Source of the DNA: a virus | Length of the DNA: 64,000 nt | IMG/VR virus record: IMGVR_UViG_3300042519_001962 | Span: 62,001 to 126,000 of that record | Strand: one strand, 5' to 3' | In this document: positions 50,889 to 59,058 of the stretch, one piece after another | Numbering within the stretch: the first letter of the stretch is position 1 | Layout of the letters: every line of letters begins with the position of its first letter | Notes under the pieces: generated by a model | The model's database searches: none | What the model was told of the DNA's origin: nothing | What the model saw: the letters and a program-made list of their open reading frames with translations, nothing else | Program-made: the position numbers and the translations under genes

Positions 50889-52010
50889 TTAATCCCCGAT
50901 TACCTCAGAATCTACTACCAAATTATCGGTATCCATTGAATCCTTTTTATATTGTAAGATTGTTGCTTCACAAATTCCTTTGTAAATTTGTTCTCTAATA
51001 GAGTCATTATCTTGTAATAATTTTGGGAAATCTTTAGATTGATATTTGATAATTTCACCAGTATCAATATCGGTGTACTCATACCAAGCACCAGTTTGTT
51101 TTACCAAACCATGCTCTTTCATTTGCGCCAACCATGCTCCATAGTTATCGATTCCTCTATCAAAGAAGATATCGAAATCAGCGGAACGTAATGGTGGACC
51201 CATACGATTTTTAACAACCTGACAACGTACTTTGATACCTACGATTCTATCGTTACCATTTTCCTTTGCCTTAATGGTTCCCATACTCTTTAATCTTAAA
51301 CGAACCGATGCGTGGAAAGCGATTGCTTTACCACCAGAAGTTGTCCAAGGGTCAGAGAATGGCATAGCGTTCATCTTCTGTCTTAATTGATTTGTGAAAA
51401 CCAATGTGATTTTCTGTCTACCAATTAAGTTTGTGATTTTACGCATTGCCTTTGAGATAATAATTGCTTTATCGGTTGCGTATCCATCTTTACCATAATC
51501 TGCTTCCATCTCCTTTTCAGTTGATGCTGCTGCTACTGAATCCACTACGATTGTTACGAGTTTATCTTTCGATGCTACTCGCACTTTCTCAATAATGATT
51601 TCGGTGTATTCGAAACATTGTTCTACTGTCTCAGCCGCTACATATAGTAATTTAGATACATCTACTCCAATTGCCTGTAAGAACTCTCTACTGACCGCAT
51701 TTTCGGTATCTATTAGAACCGCAACACCACCTTGCTTTTGTGTTTCAGCAAGGAGGTGAGCAGATACTAATGATTTTCCAGATTGTTCAAGTCCAGTAAT
51801 TTCGGTGATTCTACCAATAGGTAATCCACCATAAGGTCGATTAGAAATGGCAACATCTAGCATTGATGCTCCAGTTGATACCCACCCACTCACGTCGGTT
51901 GGGGAATCTCCGGCATCCAAAAAGAATGCTACTCTTTGGTCTTTGGATTGTTTGTTTAGGGAATCAGCAAGAACACTTGCTAAATCCACCTCTTTCGATG
52001 TTTTTGCCAT
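50889..52010 (-). CDS. RecA/UvsX-type recombinase
   Basis: Walker A GLEQSGKS at residues 73-80, VAVLIDTENAVS, TIVVDSVAAAS (Walker B) and ITLVFTNQLRQKMNAMPFSD with the L2 loop TSGGKAIAFHASVRLRL, all in RecA order. 373 residues; T4 UvsX has 391. It performs strand invasion for recombination-dependent replication. The acidic C-terminal tail (STDNLVVDSEVIGD-like) is normal for RecA types. Confidence 0.95.
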   Translation of the reverse strand: MAKTSKEVDLASVLADSLNKQSKDQRVAFFLDAGDSPTDVSGWVSTGASMLDVAISNRPYGGLPIGRITEITGLEQSGKSLVSAHLLAETQKQGGVAVLIDTENAVSREFLQAIGVDVSKLLYVAAETVEQCFEYTEIIIEKVRVASKDKLVTIVVDSVAAASTEKEMEADYGKDGYATDKAIIISKAMRKITNLIGRQKITLVFTNQLRQKMNAMPFSDPWTTSGGKAIAFHASVRLRLKSMGTIKAKENGNDRIVGIKVRCQVVKNRMGPPLRSADFDIFFDRGIDNYGAWLAQMKEHGLVKQTGAWYEYTDIDTGEIIKYQSKDFPKLLQDNDSIREQIYKGICEATILQYKKDSMDTDNLVVDSEVIGD

Positions 52011-52025
52011 ATAACTTTTTAGTTT

Positions 52026-52859
52026 TTAGTTGTTGAATAAGTCATCAAATGCTGATGCTACATCATCCATTTTCTTACGTTCCTCAACTGCTGGTGTAGC
52101 GGCGAATGCTTCATTTTTAATTGGAGCTGCTGCTGGTGCCGATTGTGGAGCCGGAGCCGGTGTTGATAATGTTGATTGTGAAGTTGATTCAGAACCTTCA
52201 TCACCAGTTGGATTCAACCACCCTTCTAATACACCTTTTAATTCAGCGTAAGAAAGTTCCTGATAGATATCAGTAATGTTAGTTTGACCTTCCATTGCTG
52301 CTTTCAATTTTTCAGAATCTTCCAAAATAGGAGTTTGAGTTGGTTTAACTCTAATTGTAGTTACAGGATAAGAAGTTCCTGCATCTTCAGCTGATACATA
52401 ATCAATAGTGATATCTCTACCAGTTGTTGGGTCGGTAATATCTCCATAATCTGGGTCAGCGATGTAACCTAAGATTTCCTGATAAACCGTCTTACCAAAT
52501 CCCCAAAATTTAACTCCTTCGTTTTCTTCACCTCTTACAATAACAGGTACGAATGTTCTCAACTTCGGTTCCATTTTCTTAGCAGCTTTCCAATCTTCCT
52601 TATCACCCATTCGTTTAAGTTTGTCAGCAAACTCAACAATTGGGTCAGGTCTTCCGAAAGACATCGGAGATAGATAAGATTTGTTGTTAATGTTGTAGTG
52701 GAAATAAAGTTCGATAAAAGGATTTTCTTTGTTGAACTTGTAAGGTACGATTCTCACTTGAGTCTTACCATTTGCTGGTTTCCAAAGATTGTTTTTTGTA
52801 CTTCCAGTGTTTTGTAGTTTGTTTAGTCTACCTCTAATTGCATCTAAATTAATAGCCAT
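52026..52859 (-). CDS. Single-stranded DNA-binding protein, gp32-like
   Basis: 277 residues. An N-terminal basic segment (IRGRLNKLQNTGSTKNNLWK), an OB-type core (KTQVRIVPYKFNKENPFIEL, YFHYNINNKSYLSPMSF, FWGFGKTVYQEILGYI), a Ser/Ala/Pro linker near 225-255, and an acidic tail (DDVASAFDDLFNN). T4 gp32 has 301 residues and the same arrangement; the zinc ligands of T4 gp32 are not seen. Located next to UvsX. Its leader has both promoter types and a hairpin (52909-52925), suggesting complex control. Confidence 0.85.
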   Translation of the reverse strand: MAINLDAIRGRLNKLQNTGSTKNNLWKPANGKTQVRIVPYKFNKENPFIELYFHYNINNKSYLSPMSFGRPDPIVEFADKLKRMGDKEDWKAAKKMEPKLRTFVPVIVRGEENEGVKFWGFGKTVYQEILGYIADPDYGDITDPTTGRDITIDYVSAEDAGTSYPVTTIRVKPTQTPILEDSEKLKAAMEGQTNITDIYQELSYAELKGVLEGWLNPTGDEGSESTSQSTLSTPAPAPQSAPAAAPIKNEAFAATPAVEERKKMDDVASAFDDLFNN

Positions 52860-52908
52860 TGTTTTTTGTTTTAAAAGTTTATAATTAAGTTTTAATGGTT
52901 TTATTATG

Positions 52909-52925
52909 GTGTCTTTCCTACACCT
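52909..52925 (-). promoter_or_regulatory. Hairpin in leader of gp32-like gene
   Basis: Minus-strand GGTGT and ACACC pair around a purine loop AGGAAAG. In T4 the gene 32 leader forms a structure for self-repression by gp32. A parallel role here is inference. Confidence 0.4.
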
Positions 52926-52927
52926 TA

Positions 52928-52935
52928 TATAAATA
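52928..52935 (-). promoter_or_regulatory. TATTTATA late-type motif before gp32-like gene
   Basis: Minus-strand TTGATATTTATATAAGG, 69 bases upstream of the ATG at 52859 and 44 bases downstream of the main-class promoter. Confidence 0.4.
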
Positions 52936-52978
52936 TCAAAAAACCAAGTTTTAAGATGGTCTTATCCATTTATTTATA

Positions 52979-53010
52979 CAAATATACGAATAAAATCTGA
53001 TACTTCCAAA
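52979..53010 (-). promoter_or_regulatory. Promoter before gp32-like gene
   Basis: TTTG (53007-53010), 20 bases, TATATTTG (52979-52986). Gives a leader of about 115 bases before the ATG at 52859. Confidence 0.7.
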
Positions 53011-53024
53011 TTTTATCCGTAATA

Positions 53025-53414
53025 TTATTTTTTAGTACGATGGTTTGTCAATGCGTTGATTATATTAACCAATCGTTCAATTTCTTTATCTTTATTACTG
53101 ATGATATCCATCAATGTAGGTTCAATTGAATTGAGTGCTTCTATCTTTGCTTCCACTCTTGCCAACTCAATACCTCTTATTTCTTTAGTTGAATGAAATT
53201 CATGTTCATATTCTCCCAATTGTCTATGACATTGAATTTCCAATTCTGCAACTTCTTTTAATCTTTTGATTTTATGAGTTTCAATATCATTATCTACTTG
53301 ATTAAATTTTTCTCTACGATACAATTCAATTTCTCTATTGATTATATTCTTTTCAATTTCCAAATCTCTCAATTCCTGAGCTTTGGTATTATTTGATTTA
53401 TTTCTTCCAAACAT
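53025..53414 (-). CDS. Coiled-coil protein, 129 aa
   Basis: Nearly the whole length is charged heptad helix (LRDLEIEKNIINREIELYRR, IKRLKEVAELEIQCHRQLGE, RVEAKIEALNSIEPTLMDII), predicted coiled coil, with a basic N-terminus. No family recognised. Own promoter 23 bases upstream. It could be a scaffold or regulator. Confidence 0.55.
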   Translation of the reverse strand: MFGRNKSNNTKAQELRDLEIEKNIINREIELYRREKFNQVDNDIETHKIKRLKEVAELEIQCHRQLGEYEHEFHSTKEIRGIELARVEAKIEALNSIEPTLMDIISNKDKEIERLVNIINALTNHRTKK

Positions 53415-53436
53415 AACGTTAGTTTTATTATTTATA

Positions 53437-53468
53437 CAAATATACGAAATTTATCTGAGAATACCAAA
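53437..53468 (-). promoter_or_regulatory. Promoter before coiled-coil gene
   Basis: TTTG (53465-53468), 20 bases, TATATTTG (53437-53444); a full consensus match. Confidence 0.75.
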
Positions 53469-53487
53469 TGTTTTCTCAAATACTTTA

Positions 53488-53892
53488 TTAAGTTCTAAAG
53501 TGAGCTCCCCCACCATAGTTATATTGTGGTGCATTTGAACTCCATCCTTTGGAATGATTACTAAATGGTTTGGCTGCTTGTGCGAATCTACCATATGATT
53601 GAACTGATTTAGAAGGTCCACCCATTGAATCCCAAGCAGATTCCCATTTCTCAGGCATTACACCATTTTTAAATTCTATAACTGGTGTATCTAAATCTTC
53701 CAATAATTGGGTTACCTCTTTAATTGGGAATTTGTAAAAGGTATTTACTCTAAGTGTTTTATCCACTTCTATAAAAAGTATAGAACGAGCTTTAAGTTTA
53801 CATAACTTTAATCTTTTTGTTTTAGTTGCGGTTCCTTGTGAAACCTTTACATCAAAAATCTGTCCAGCGGGTACTCTATCAAAATTTATCAT
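53488..53892 (-). CDS. Unknown protein with Gly/Ser/Asn-rich tail, 134 aa
   Basis: Residues 1-75 form a beta-rich domain (AGQIFDVKVSQGTATKTKRL, SILFIEVDKTLRVNTFYKF); the last 50 residues are disordered and rich in Gly, Ser, Asn and aromatic residues (SAWDSMGGPSKSVQSYG, YNYGGGAHF). Such tails can mediate RNA binding. No family recognised. Promoter 27 bases upstream. Confidence 0.5.
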   Translation of the reverse strand: MINFDRVPAGQIFDVKVSQGTATKTKRLKLCKLKARSILFIEVDKTLRVNTFYKFPIKEVTQLLEDLDTPVIEFKNGVMPEKWESAWDSMGGPSKSVQSYGRFAQAAKPFSNHSKGWSSNAPQYNYGGGAHFRT

Positions 53893-53918
53893 ATCTTTTA
53901 GGGTTTTAAGTTATAACT

Positions 53919-53950
53919 CAAATATACAACAAATATTTGATAATTCCAAA
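53919..53950 (-). promoter_or_regulatory. Promoter
   Basis: TTTG (53947-53950), 20 bases, TATATTTG (53919-53926), just below the terminator at 53953-53980, giving a clean transcript boundary. Confidence 0.75.
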
Positions 53951-53952
53951 TA

Positions 53953-53980
53953 AAAAAGGGAAAACTTTCGCTTTCCCTTT
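53953..53980 (-). terminator. Intrinsic terminator after L,D-transpeptidase-like gene
   Basis: Minus-strand AAAGGGAAA pairs with TTTCCCTTT (allowing the loop GCGAAAGT), followed directly by a run of T (CCCTTTTTTATTT). Lies 25 bases after the stop at 54005 and separates the lysis/surface block from the replication block. Confidence 0.8.
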
Positions 53981-54004
53981 AAATTATTGATATTCAATGT
54001 GTTA

Positions 54005-54604
54005 TTAAACAATATCTTTCGATTCTATTAATGTATATGTAAACGATTTACCATGTATTGCACCTGATTTTCTCGTAATAACCATAAATTCTTCAAAATC
54101 AGCTGCTTTTTTGAATACTTGACATCCTTCAGACCAATTTTCAACATAAGTTGAATCTGCTCCAGCTTTGTGGATGTTGATACCAAAGATACCTTCTTGG
54201 ATTTTGGTTTCATCATAGTTCATATCTCTATTAGCATCTCTATAAACCTTAACCGGCTTTTGTTGTTTAAGTGCTTCGTATTTACCTTGATGTAATCCCA
54301 ATGTATGTGAACCTCTATATTGACCCGGAACTAAACGAGCAACTCCAGCTGCATTATGATATTCTTTAACTCCCTTTGTACCAGGGTCGGTTGTGTTTAC
54401 CCATTCTTTGTAAATCCAATTACCACCATCTTTATATGATACTGAAATTGCATCATCAAATACGTTAGTAACCTTTGTACCGGTTGATGAATTTCTGATA
54501 CCTACGATGTTTAAATCAAATCCTTTGTTAGAAGCATCTTCAAACCAAACGTATCCTTTTGATTTAACTGCTTTTTCAATTTGTTCTTTTGTGTACTTTG
54601 CCAT
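54005..54604 (-). CDS. L,D-transpeptidase-like protein, 199 aa
   Basis: No signal peptide. The C-terminal region has GIFGINIHKAGADSTYVENW, then SEGCQVFKKAADF: a His followed at normal distance by S-x-G-C, the motif of YkuD-type L,D-transpeptidases. The upstream part (ARLVPGQYRGSHTLGLHQGK) resembles the strand before it. T4-like phages carry similar proteins near baseplate or lysis genes. I infer a peptidoglycan-acting or peptidoglycan-binding protein, maybe virion-borne. The exact catalytic set is uncertain. Confidence 0.55.
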   Translation of the reverse strand: MAKYTKEQIEKAVKSKGYVWFEDASNKGFDLNIVGIRNSSTGTKVTNVFDDAISVSYKDGGNWIYKEWVNTTDPGTKGVKEYHNAAGVARLVPGQYRGSHTLGLHQGKYEALKQQKPVKVYRDANRDMNYDETKIQEGIFGINIHKAGADSTYVENWSEGCQVFKKAADFEEFMVITRKSGAIHGKSFTYTLIESKDIV

Positions 54605-54623
54605 AATTTTTTTATTCTGTTTT

Positions 54624-54631
54624 TATAAATA
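54624..54631 (-). promoter_or_regulatory. TATTTATA late-type motif
   Basis: Minus-strand GTTATATTTATAAAAAC, 20 bases upstream of the ATG at 54604. Confidence 0.45.
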
Positions 54632-54636
54632 TAACA

Positions 54637-56310
54637 TTAGTACGAAATTGTTGTACTATTAGAATAACCGGTATTAATTAAGTAGTAATTTGAACTTCCA
54701 CCACTTGTTGGATTATTTATTATAATTGAGGATGTTCCTATATAGGTAGGGCGTAAATCAGTAGTTGATGAATTTATTATATTATATTGTGATTGGGTAA
54801 ATAATCTAACATTTGGTAAAGAATTTTCCCATATAGATTTCATCCCAACTTTTTTCATATGAATATAATAAACATCAGATACAGTTACTTCACCATCATT
54901 ATTTACATCGTACTTATAATAATCTAATCCATTAAATGAATTACTAATAACTTTGTACATTATAGAATTAATATCACTGGTACTTAGTTGTGTTGTAGGT
55001 GTTGGAATATCATATTGAATATACCATTCGGTTGCTGGATTGGTTGATTGAGAAAATGAATAATATCCAGAAGAGTTAGTATAAACTGTTTGATGTAAAA
55101 CCCATGGAGTAAAATCGTTAATATAATCAAATTCTATAACATAAGGTAAAGATGTATTTCCTAAATCATTCCATTTACCACCTGTAACAAATTGTGTATA
55201 ATCTTCACTGGGTGAGTTATTAGGTTCTCCGGAATTCCAATTTGTGTATTGATTTAATTTATATCGATATGCATATAAGTTATATGTTCTATCAATTTCA
55301 TCGGCTGTTATAGCTCTATTGAATATTTGATAATCACCTAATCTAAAATTACCATAAGCTCCAGAACCCATATTAGTAACATCACTTAATCCAAATGCGA
55401 AATATTGTCCGTTTCCCGAATACACATACGGAACATCTCTAGTAAAATTAGTACTTCCAAAATTTACATTATTTAAATATCCTTTCATTGATGCCCCATC
55501 ATAAGTAATAGAAACCAAATGCCAAGCGTTTAATGTAATAGATGTACTTAATTGAGTAATTCCACTACCATTCCAAAATCCAACTCTAAGGGTATTACTT
55601 CCAGTGATTTCCATTATTGATTCATGCCAACCTGATGTAGGACTACCAACACCTAATTCCGATGATATAACTCCATTTCCGGTTGGATATATCCAAGCCA
55701 TTATAGTTATTTTATTATTCGAAAATTTGGATGCTAAATTATTTGTTATTGCGTATTGATTAGTTCCATTGAATGTTAAATATTTCCCACCAGTACTTGA
55801 GTATGATGGTGTATTGTATAATGTAGAATTAATACCAGATACAATATCAGTTAGTGTGGTTCCTGATGTATAAGAAGAAACATCATAATCAGCAACCAAT
55901 CCATCAGTTACTTTAGTTTCTGTCCAACGAAATCCACCAGCTGCTTCCGAATAAGTATATCCAGAAACTCTATCTTGATAATATCCAATCCAACCAGATG
56001 GCCATGTATTAAATAAGAAATTGTTCTCAGCTGAATTAGATACGGTAGCTAAGTGACCTCCCATATTTTCACAAGCAACCTTTGCATTAGTCCAAGTCAT
56101 TGAACCAGTAGAACGATAGTAAGAGTGTCCGTTATAATTGGTTTGTGATGTAAACCCAGTAAGAGTTGGTGTAGTACGTTTATATAATTTTACAGCAACA
56201 TTTTGAGCTGGTAATCCACCCGCATTATACATATAACCCGAATATGTAAATGTTTGAGCAAATACAATATTGGATATTATTAATAATAACAGGGTGAGAT
56301 ATCTTCTCAT
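54637..56310 (-). CDS. Exported adhesin with nested lectin and LamG domains, dockerin-like repeat
   Basis: I choose the ATG at 56310, one base after the upstream stop; it gives a proper signal peptide (MRRYLTLLLLIISNIVFAQ). The mature chain is nested: an Ig/carboxypeptidase-regulatory-like domain starts (YSGYMYNAGGLPAQNVAVKL), is broken by a C-type lectin domain (NAKVACENMGGHLATVSNSA, WIGYYQD), and the lectin is itself broken by a LamG-like domain (about residues 135-345). The lectin ends with WNSGEPNNSPSEDYTQF and KWNDLG, and the first domain ends with YTNSSGYYSFSQ. Then come a dockerin-like pair of helices (YDVNNDGEVTVSDVYYIH) and the module VRLFTQSQYNIINSSTT shared with the protein at 59457-61361. 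No sorting domain seen. Presumed sugar-binding surface protein. Confidence 0.7.
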   Translation of the reverse strand: MRRYLTLLLLIISNIVFAQTFTYSGYMYNAGGLPAQNVAVKLYKRTTPTLTGFTSQTNYNGHSYYRSTGSMTWTNAKVACENMGGHLATVSNSAENNFLFNTWPSGWIGYYQDRVSGYTYSEAAGGFRWTETKVTDGLVADYDVSSYTSGTTLTDIVSGINSTLYNTPSYSSTGGKYLTFNGTNQYAITNNLASKFSNNKITIMAWIYPTGNGVISSELGVGSPTSGWHESIMEITGSNTLRVGFWNGSGITQLSTSITLNAWHLVSITYDGASMKGYLNNVNFGSTNFTRDVPYVYSGNGQYFAFGLSDVTNMGSGAYGNFRLGDYQIFNRAITADEIDRTYNLYAYRYKLNQYTNWNSGEPNNSPSEDYTQFVTGGKWNDLGNTSLPYVIEFDYINDFTPWVLHQTVYTNSSGYYSFSQSTNPATEWYIQYDIPTPTTQLSTSDINSIMYKVISNSFNGLDYYKYDVNNDGEVTVSDVYYIHMKKVGMKSIWENSLPNVRLFTQSQYNIINSSTTDLRPTYIGTSSIIINNPTSGGSSNYYLINTGYSNSTTISY

Positions 56311-56311
56311 A

Positions 56312-56761
56312 TTACATTTGGTTAATAGCACTTATTAATGATTTTTTTAATGCAGCTGAAAACGCTGATTTTTCAAATGGAATATTTTCATCTTGCAATT
56401 CAATAAATGTAGATTTTACATCAGTCTTACTTTCACCAATTCCAGTATATACTTTACCATTAATAATTAAATCAACAGTCACAATAGTAACTTTTCTTTT
56501 CTTTTCAAATGGTCCAATTGAAATACTTGTTGTAGGTGCCTCAATACTCTTAACAACAACCATTACTGATTCACCATCTTCACATATACTATATTTTTCA
56601 GATAGAATTTCTTCAGTTATTTGTTTAACACCTAATGTAAATCTTTTAGGATTTATATTTTCAATTTTAGCAAGACTCTCTACATTTTTAACAGTGTAGC
56701 ATTTTTGTCCATAAGTTAATGATGTGATTAACATCAAAGATAGTAATAATAATTTTTTCAT
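56312..56761 (-). CDS. Exported protein, 149 aa, in CsgG cluster
   Basis: Start at 56761 chosen: it gives signal peptide MKKLLLLSLMLITSLTYGQ and follows the upstream stop by one base. The body is alpha/beta (RFTLGVKQITEEILSEKYSI, ISIGPFEKKRKVTIVTVDLI, GKVYTGIGESKTDVKSTFIE). The fold could be related to LpoB/CsgG-like periplasmic proteins, but I cannot name a family. Its position between an outer-membrane-like gene and the adhesin suggests a periplasmic accessory to the CsgG-like channel. Confidence 0.6.
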   Translation of the reverse strand: MKKLLLLSLMLITSLTYGQKCYTVKNVESLAKIENINPKRFTLGVKQITEEILSEKYSICEDGESVMVVVKSIEAPTTSISIGPFEKKRKVTIVTVDLIINGKVYTGIGESKTDVKSTFIELQDENIPFEKSAFSAALKKSLISAINQM

Positions 56762-56762
56762 T

Positions 56763-57980
56763 TTATAAAAGTGCTTTAGCACCAAGTAATACTTGGTAGT
56801 TTATAGCATCACTCTTAAATTGTTGAACACCACTAAAACTGATGTTCATTTTAAATTTCTGAGTTAGCTTGTAATCAATTGCAACAAATGGAACTGCTAA
56901 TAGTCCCGATTGATACCACATGCCTTCATAATAATATACAAATGGTGAATATACTGTAACAAACATCAATGTAGTACTCATTTTTTTTCCTACATCGAAA
57001 TTACCAACAACTCCGCCTAAAGTTGATAAACTTTGGAATTTGGATTCACCAATATTACCAGTAGTATAATTTACTCCCAACGTTGCTGTTATTTTTTTTA
57101 TTTTATACGATTCCATTATCGATGTTGTATTAAAATAATCCTTTTCAAAATTCAACATAGATGAATTTGCAACTATTGATGTTAAGTTTTTACGTCTCCA
57201 AGCTGCAAATAGTGTTATACAAGAATTATCAATTGCAGTAGTATAATTTACCAAAGCCCCTTTAGCAAATGTATTCTCAGTATTTGATGTGATAAAACTC
57301 ATATTAATTTTAAGTTGTTGTGGTTCATTACCAGAAGCACTTGATATAGTAACAATATCACCAGTCATCATAATATTACCACGTTTAACAGCTGCTACTT
57401 TAGCTTTAACCTGAGATGAATTAGATGATGAAGATGATACAGCCTCTTCAGCTTTTTCTTCACCTGTTTTTTCTTCCGATTCTCCTTTTGATTTAGTTGA
57501 TTGCGATGAACTACCAGATGTACCATTTTTATCATCTGATTTATTGCCGTTAGATGCGACTTTTTCATTACTCTGAACTGTACCTTGTATTGCTGAACCA
57601 GCTGCTCCACTTATAGATGAAAGTGATGACATGGTTGACATAACGCTTGTTAACACTGCTATATTATTAGCTGCAACCGTTACATTTAAATTGGTACTTT
57701 GTGCTATACCAACACCACCACAAGGGCCGGAACCTTGCGGATTACTCGCATTAACTTGATTAATCCAACTTTCTAATGCACCGGATTGTAATTGTGTTTG
57801 AGTAAAACTTTGAATTTGCCCAGAATATATTAATGATACGCTACCATTTGGGCTATTAATAAAAATATCTTTGGATTTTAAGGTACATGGGTCTGTAAAT
57901 GTATATGAGAACCCTTGTCCTAACACCACCATAGTAGAGAACAAAAAACTTATTGTTATTAAAAGTTTTTTAATTTTCAT
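56763..57980 (-). CDS. Exported outer-membrane barrel-like protein
   Basis: Start at 57980 chosen (ATGAAAATTAA overlaps the upstream stop). Signal peptide MKIKKLLITISFLFSTMVVL with cleavage near GQ. After a small N-terminal domain with two Cys (DPCTLKSKD, GSGPCGGVG) comes a Ser/Lys/Glu-rich disordered region (about 140-190) and then a C-terminal half of alternating strands (KKITATLGVNYTTGNIG, STTLMFVTVYSPFVYYYE, KFKMNISFSGVQQFKSDA) ending in a hydrophobic strand, as in outer-membrane beta-barrels. Presumably sits in the host outer membrane with the CsgG-like channel. Confidence 0.6.
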   Translation of the reverse strand: MKIKKLLITISFLFSTMVVLGQGFSYTFTDPCTLKSKDIFINSPNGSVSLIYSGQIQSFTQTQLQSGALESWINQVNASNPQGSGPCGGVGIAQSTNLNVTVAANNIAVLTSVMSTMSSLSSISGAAGSAIQGTVQSNEKVASNGNKSDDKNGTSGSSSQSTKSKGESEEKTGEEKAEEAVSSSSSNSSQVKAKVAAVKRGNIMMTGDIVTISSASGNEPQQLKINMSFITSNTENTFAKGALVNYTTAIDNSCITLFAAWRRKNLTSIVANSSMLNFEKDYFNTTSIMESYKIKKITATLGVNYTTGNIGESKFQSLSTLGGVVGNFDVGKKMSTTLMFVTVYSPFVYYYEGMWYQSGLLAVPFVAIDYKLTQKFKMNISFSGVQQFKSDAINYQVLLGAKALL

Positions 57981-58332
57981 CTTGCGAATCCAATGTATTA
58001 GATAAAGATACGCCATCCTCTTCATCTACCTTTTGGATTAACATTTTGTCTCTATCTTCAGAGTTGAACCAATAATCTATAACTTTATTTAAGTTACCAA
58101 CAAAGGCACCTAATAAAATTAATAACATTTCTTTCCAGTCTTGTCCAATTTCTACACCAAAAAATACACCAGAGTTGATTCCAACAATAATTAAGGTAAA
58201 TAACCCTAATATAATTGCGGTAATTCTCCAACGATTATTTTGCATTTGTTGCAACATAAAATAGAAACGATTTTTATCATCTACTTTAACATAATCAGAT
58301 TTACCACCGAAAAATTCACTTATTTTGCCCAT
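57970..58332 (-). CDS. Two-span membrane protein, holin candidate, 120 aa
   Basis: Two hydrophobic helices, about 35-58 (ITAIILGLFTLIIVGINSGV) and 67-84 (EMLLILLGAFVGNLNKVIDY), with basic N-terminus and acidic C-terminus. Similar two-span proteins (segment LGAFVGNLNKVIDYWFN) are seen in T4-like marine phages and might be holins. Between CsgG and barrel genes, it could also energise or anchor the export system at the inner membrane. Confidence 0.5.
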   Translation of the reverse strand: MGKISEFFGGKSDYVKVDDKNRFYFMLQQMQNNRWRITAIILGLFTLIIVGINSGVFFGVEIGQDWKEMLLILLGAFVGNLNKVIDYWFNSEDRDKMLIQKVDEEDGVSLSNTLDSQDEN

Positions 58333-58337
58333 TATAT

Positions 58338-59057
58338 TTAACTTTTAAATATTCCCTTTTTAATCATTTTTGAAACAACTCTAGATGCTCCAGTTTCAAG
58401 AGCTTTCTTAGTTGATATACCAATAGTTGATTGGTTAAATTTAATGTCATCAACACCATCTAATAATGATGCAGTTTTAACTGTACTTGCTTCACCCAAA
58501 CCACTACCGGTAATAATTTCACCAGTTTCAGCATCAACGAATCTAACCTGTAAACCCAAACGAGTTGTTTGAGTTGTTTTTGAACCATCAGTCATTTTGA
58601 TTTGTTCATCTTCGGATACTGAAAAGTCATATACCTCAATATAAACGAAGTATTTTGCTAAAATAACATTACCCTTCACTTCTATCTTATTACTTGATAT
58701 ACCCTTATCAGATGCCTTATCCTGTGCAATCATTTTTTGTTTAATCTCCTCACGGTCCTCAGTAAACTTAAATCTATCTGTTGACTCTAAGAATTCTAAA
58801 ACAATATTAGCAACACCAAGCCCAACTCTCTTATCCTTTAACTCAGGATACATTTCGTAAAGTTCTTCGTTAATACCAATTTTTAAAACTTGAATTGGTA
58901 AAACGATATCACCATCATAGTCACCTACAACTGCAATAGATTGTTTTTTTTCAAAATCAGCTTTATATTCTTCGGTTTTAATAGTTCCAATTGTTTGTGC
59001 ATTACTAACAATAGAAAATAATAAAATTGAAGAAATTATTAATATTAATTTTTTCAT
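58338..59057 (-). CDS. CsgG-like outer-membrane secretion channel
   Basis: Signal peptide MKKLILIISSILLFSIVSNA. The mature part matches the CsgG family: KRVGLGVANIVLEFLESTDR, FKFTEDREEIKQKM, KYFVYIEVYDFSVSEDEQI, TTRLGLQVRFVDAETGEII, and GSGLGEAS. In Escherichia coli CsgG forms a nonameric outer-membrane pore for curli subunits. The lipoprotein Cys at the mature N-terminus is not seen here. CsgG-like genes are known in marine T4-like phages with unknown purpose. 239 aa; E. coli CsgG has 277. Confidence 0.75.
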   Translation of the reverse strand: MKKLILIISSILLFSIVSNAQTIGTIKTEEYKADFEKKQSIAVVGDYDGDIVLPIQVLKIGINEELYEMYPELKDKRVGLGVANIVLEFLESTDRFKFTEDREEIKQKMIAQDKASDKGISSNKIEVKGNVILAKYFVYIEVYDFSVSEDEQIKMTDGSKTTQTTRLGLQVRFVDAETGEIITGSGLGEASTVKTASLLDGVDDIKFNQSTIGISTKKALETGASRVVSKMIKKGIFKS

Positions 59058-59058
59058 A

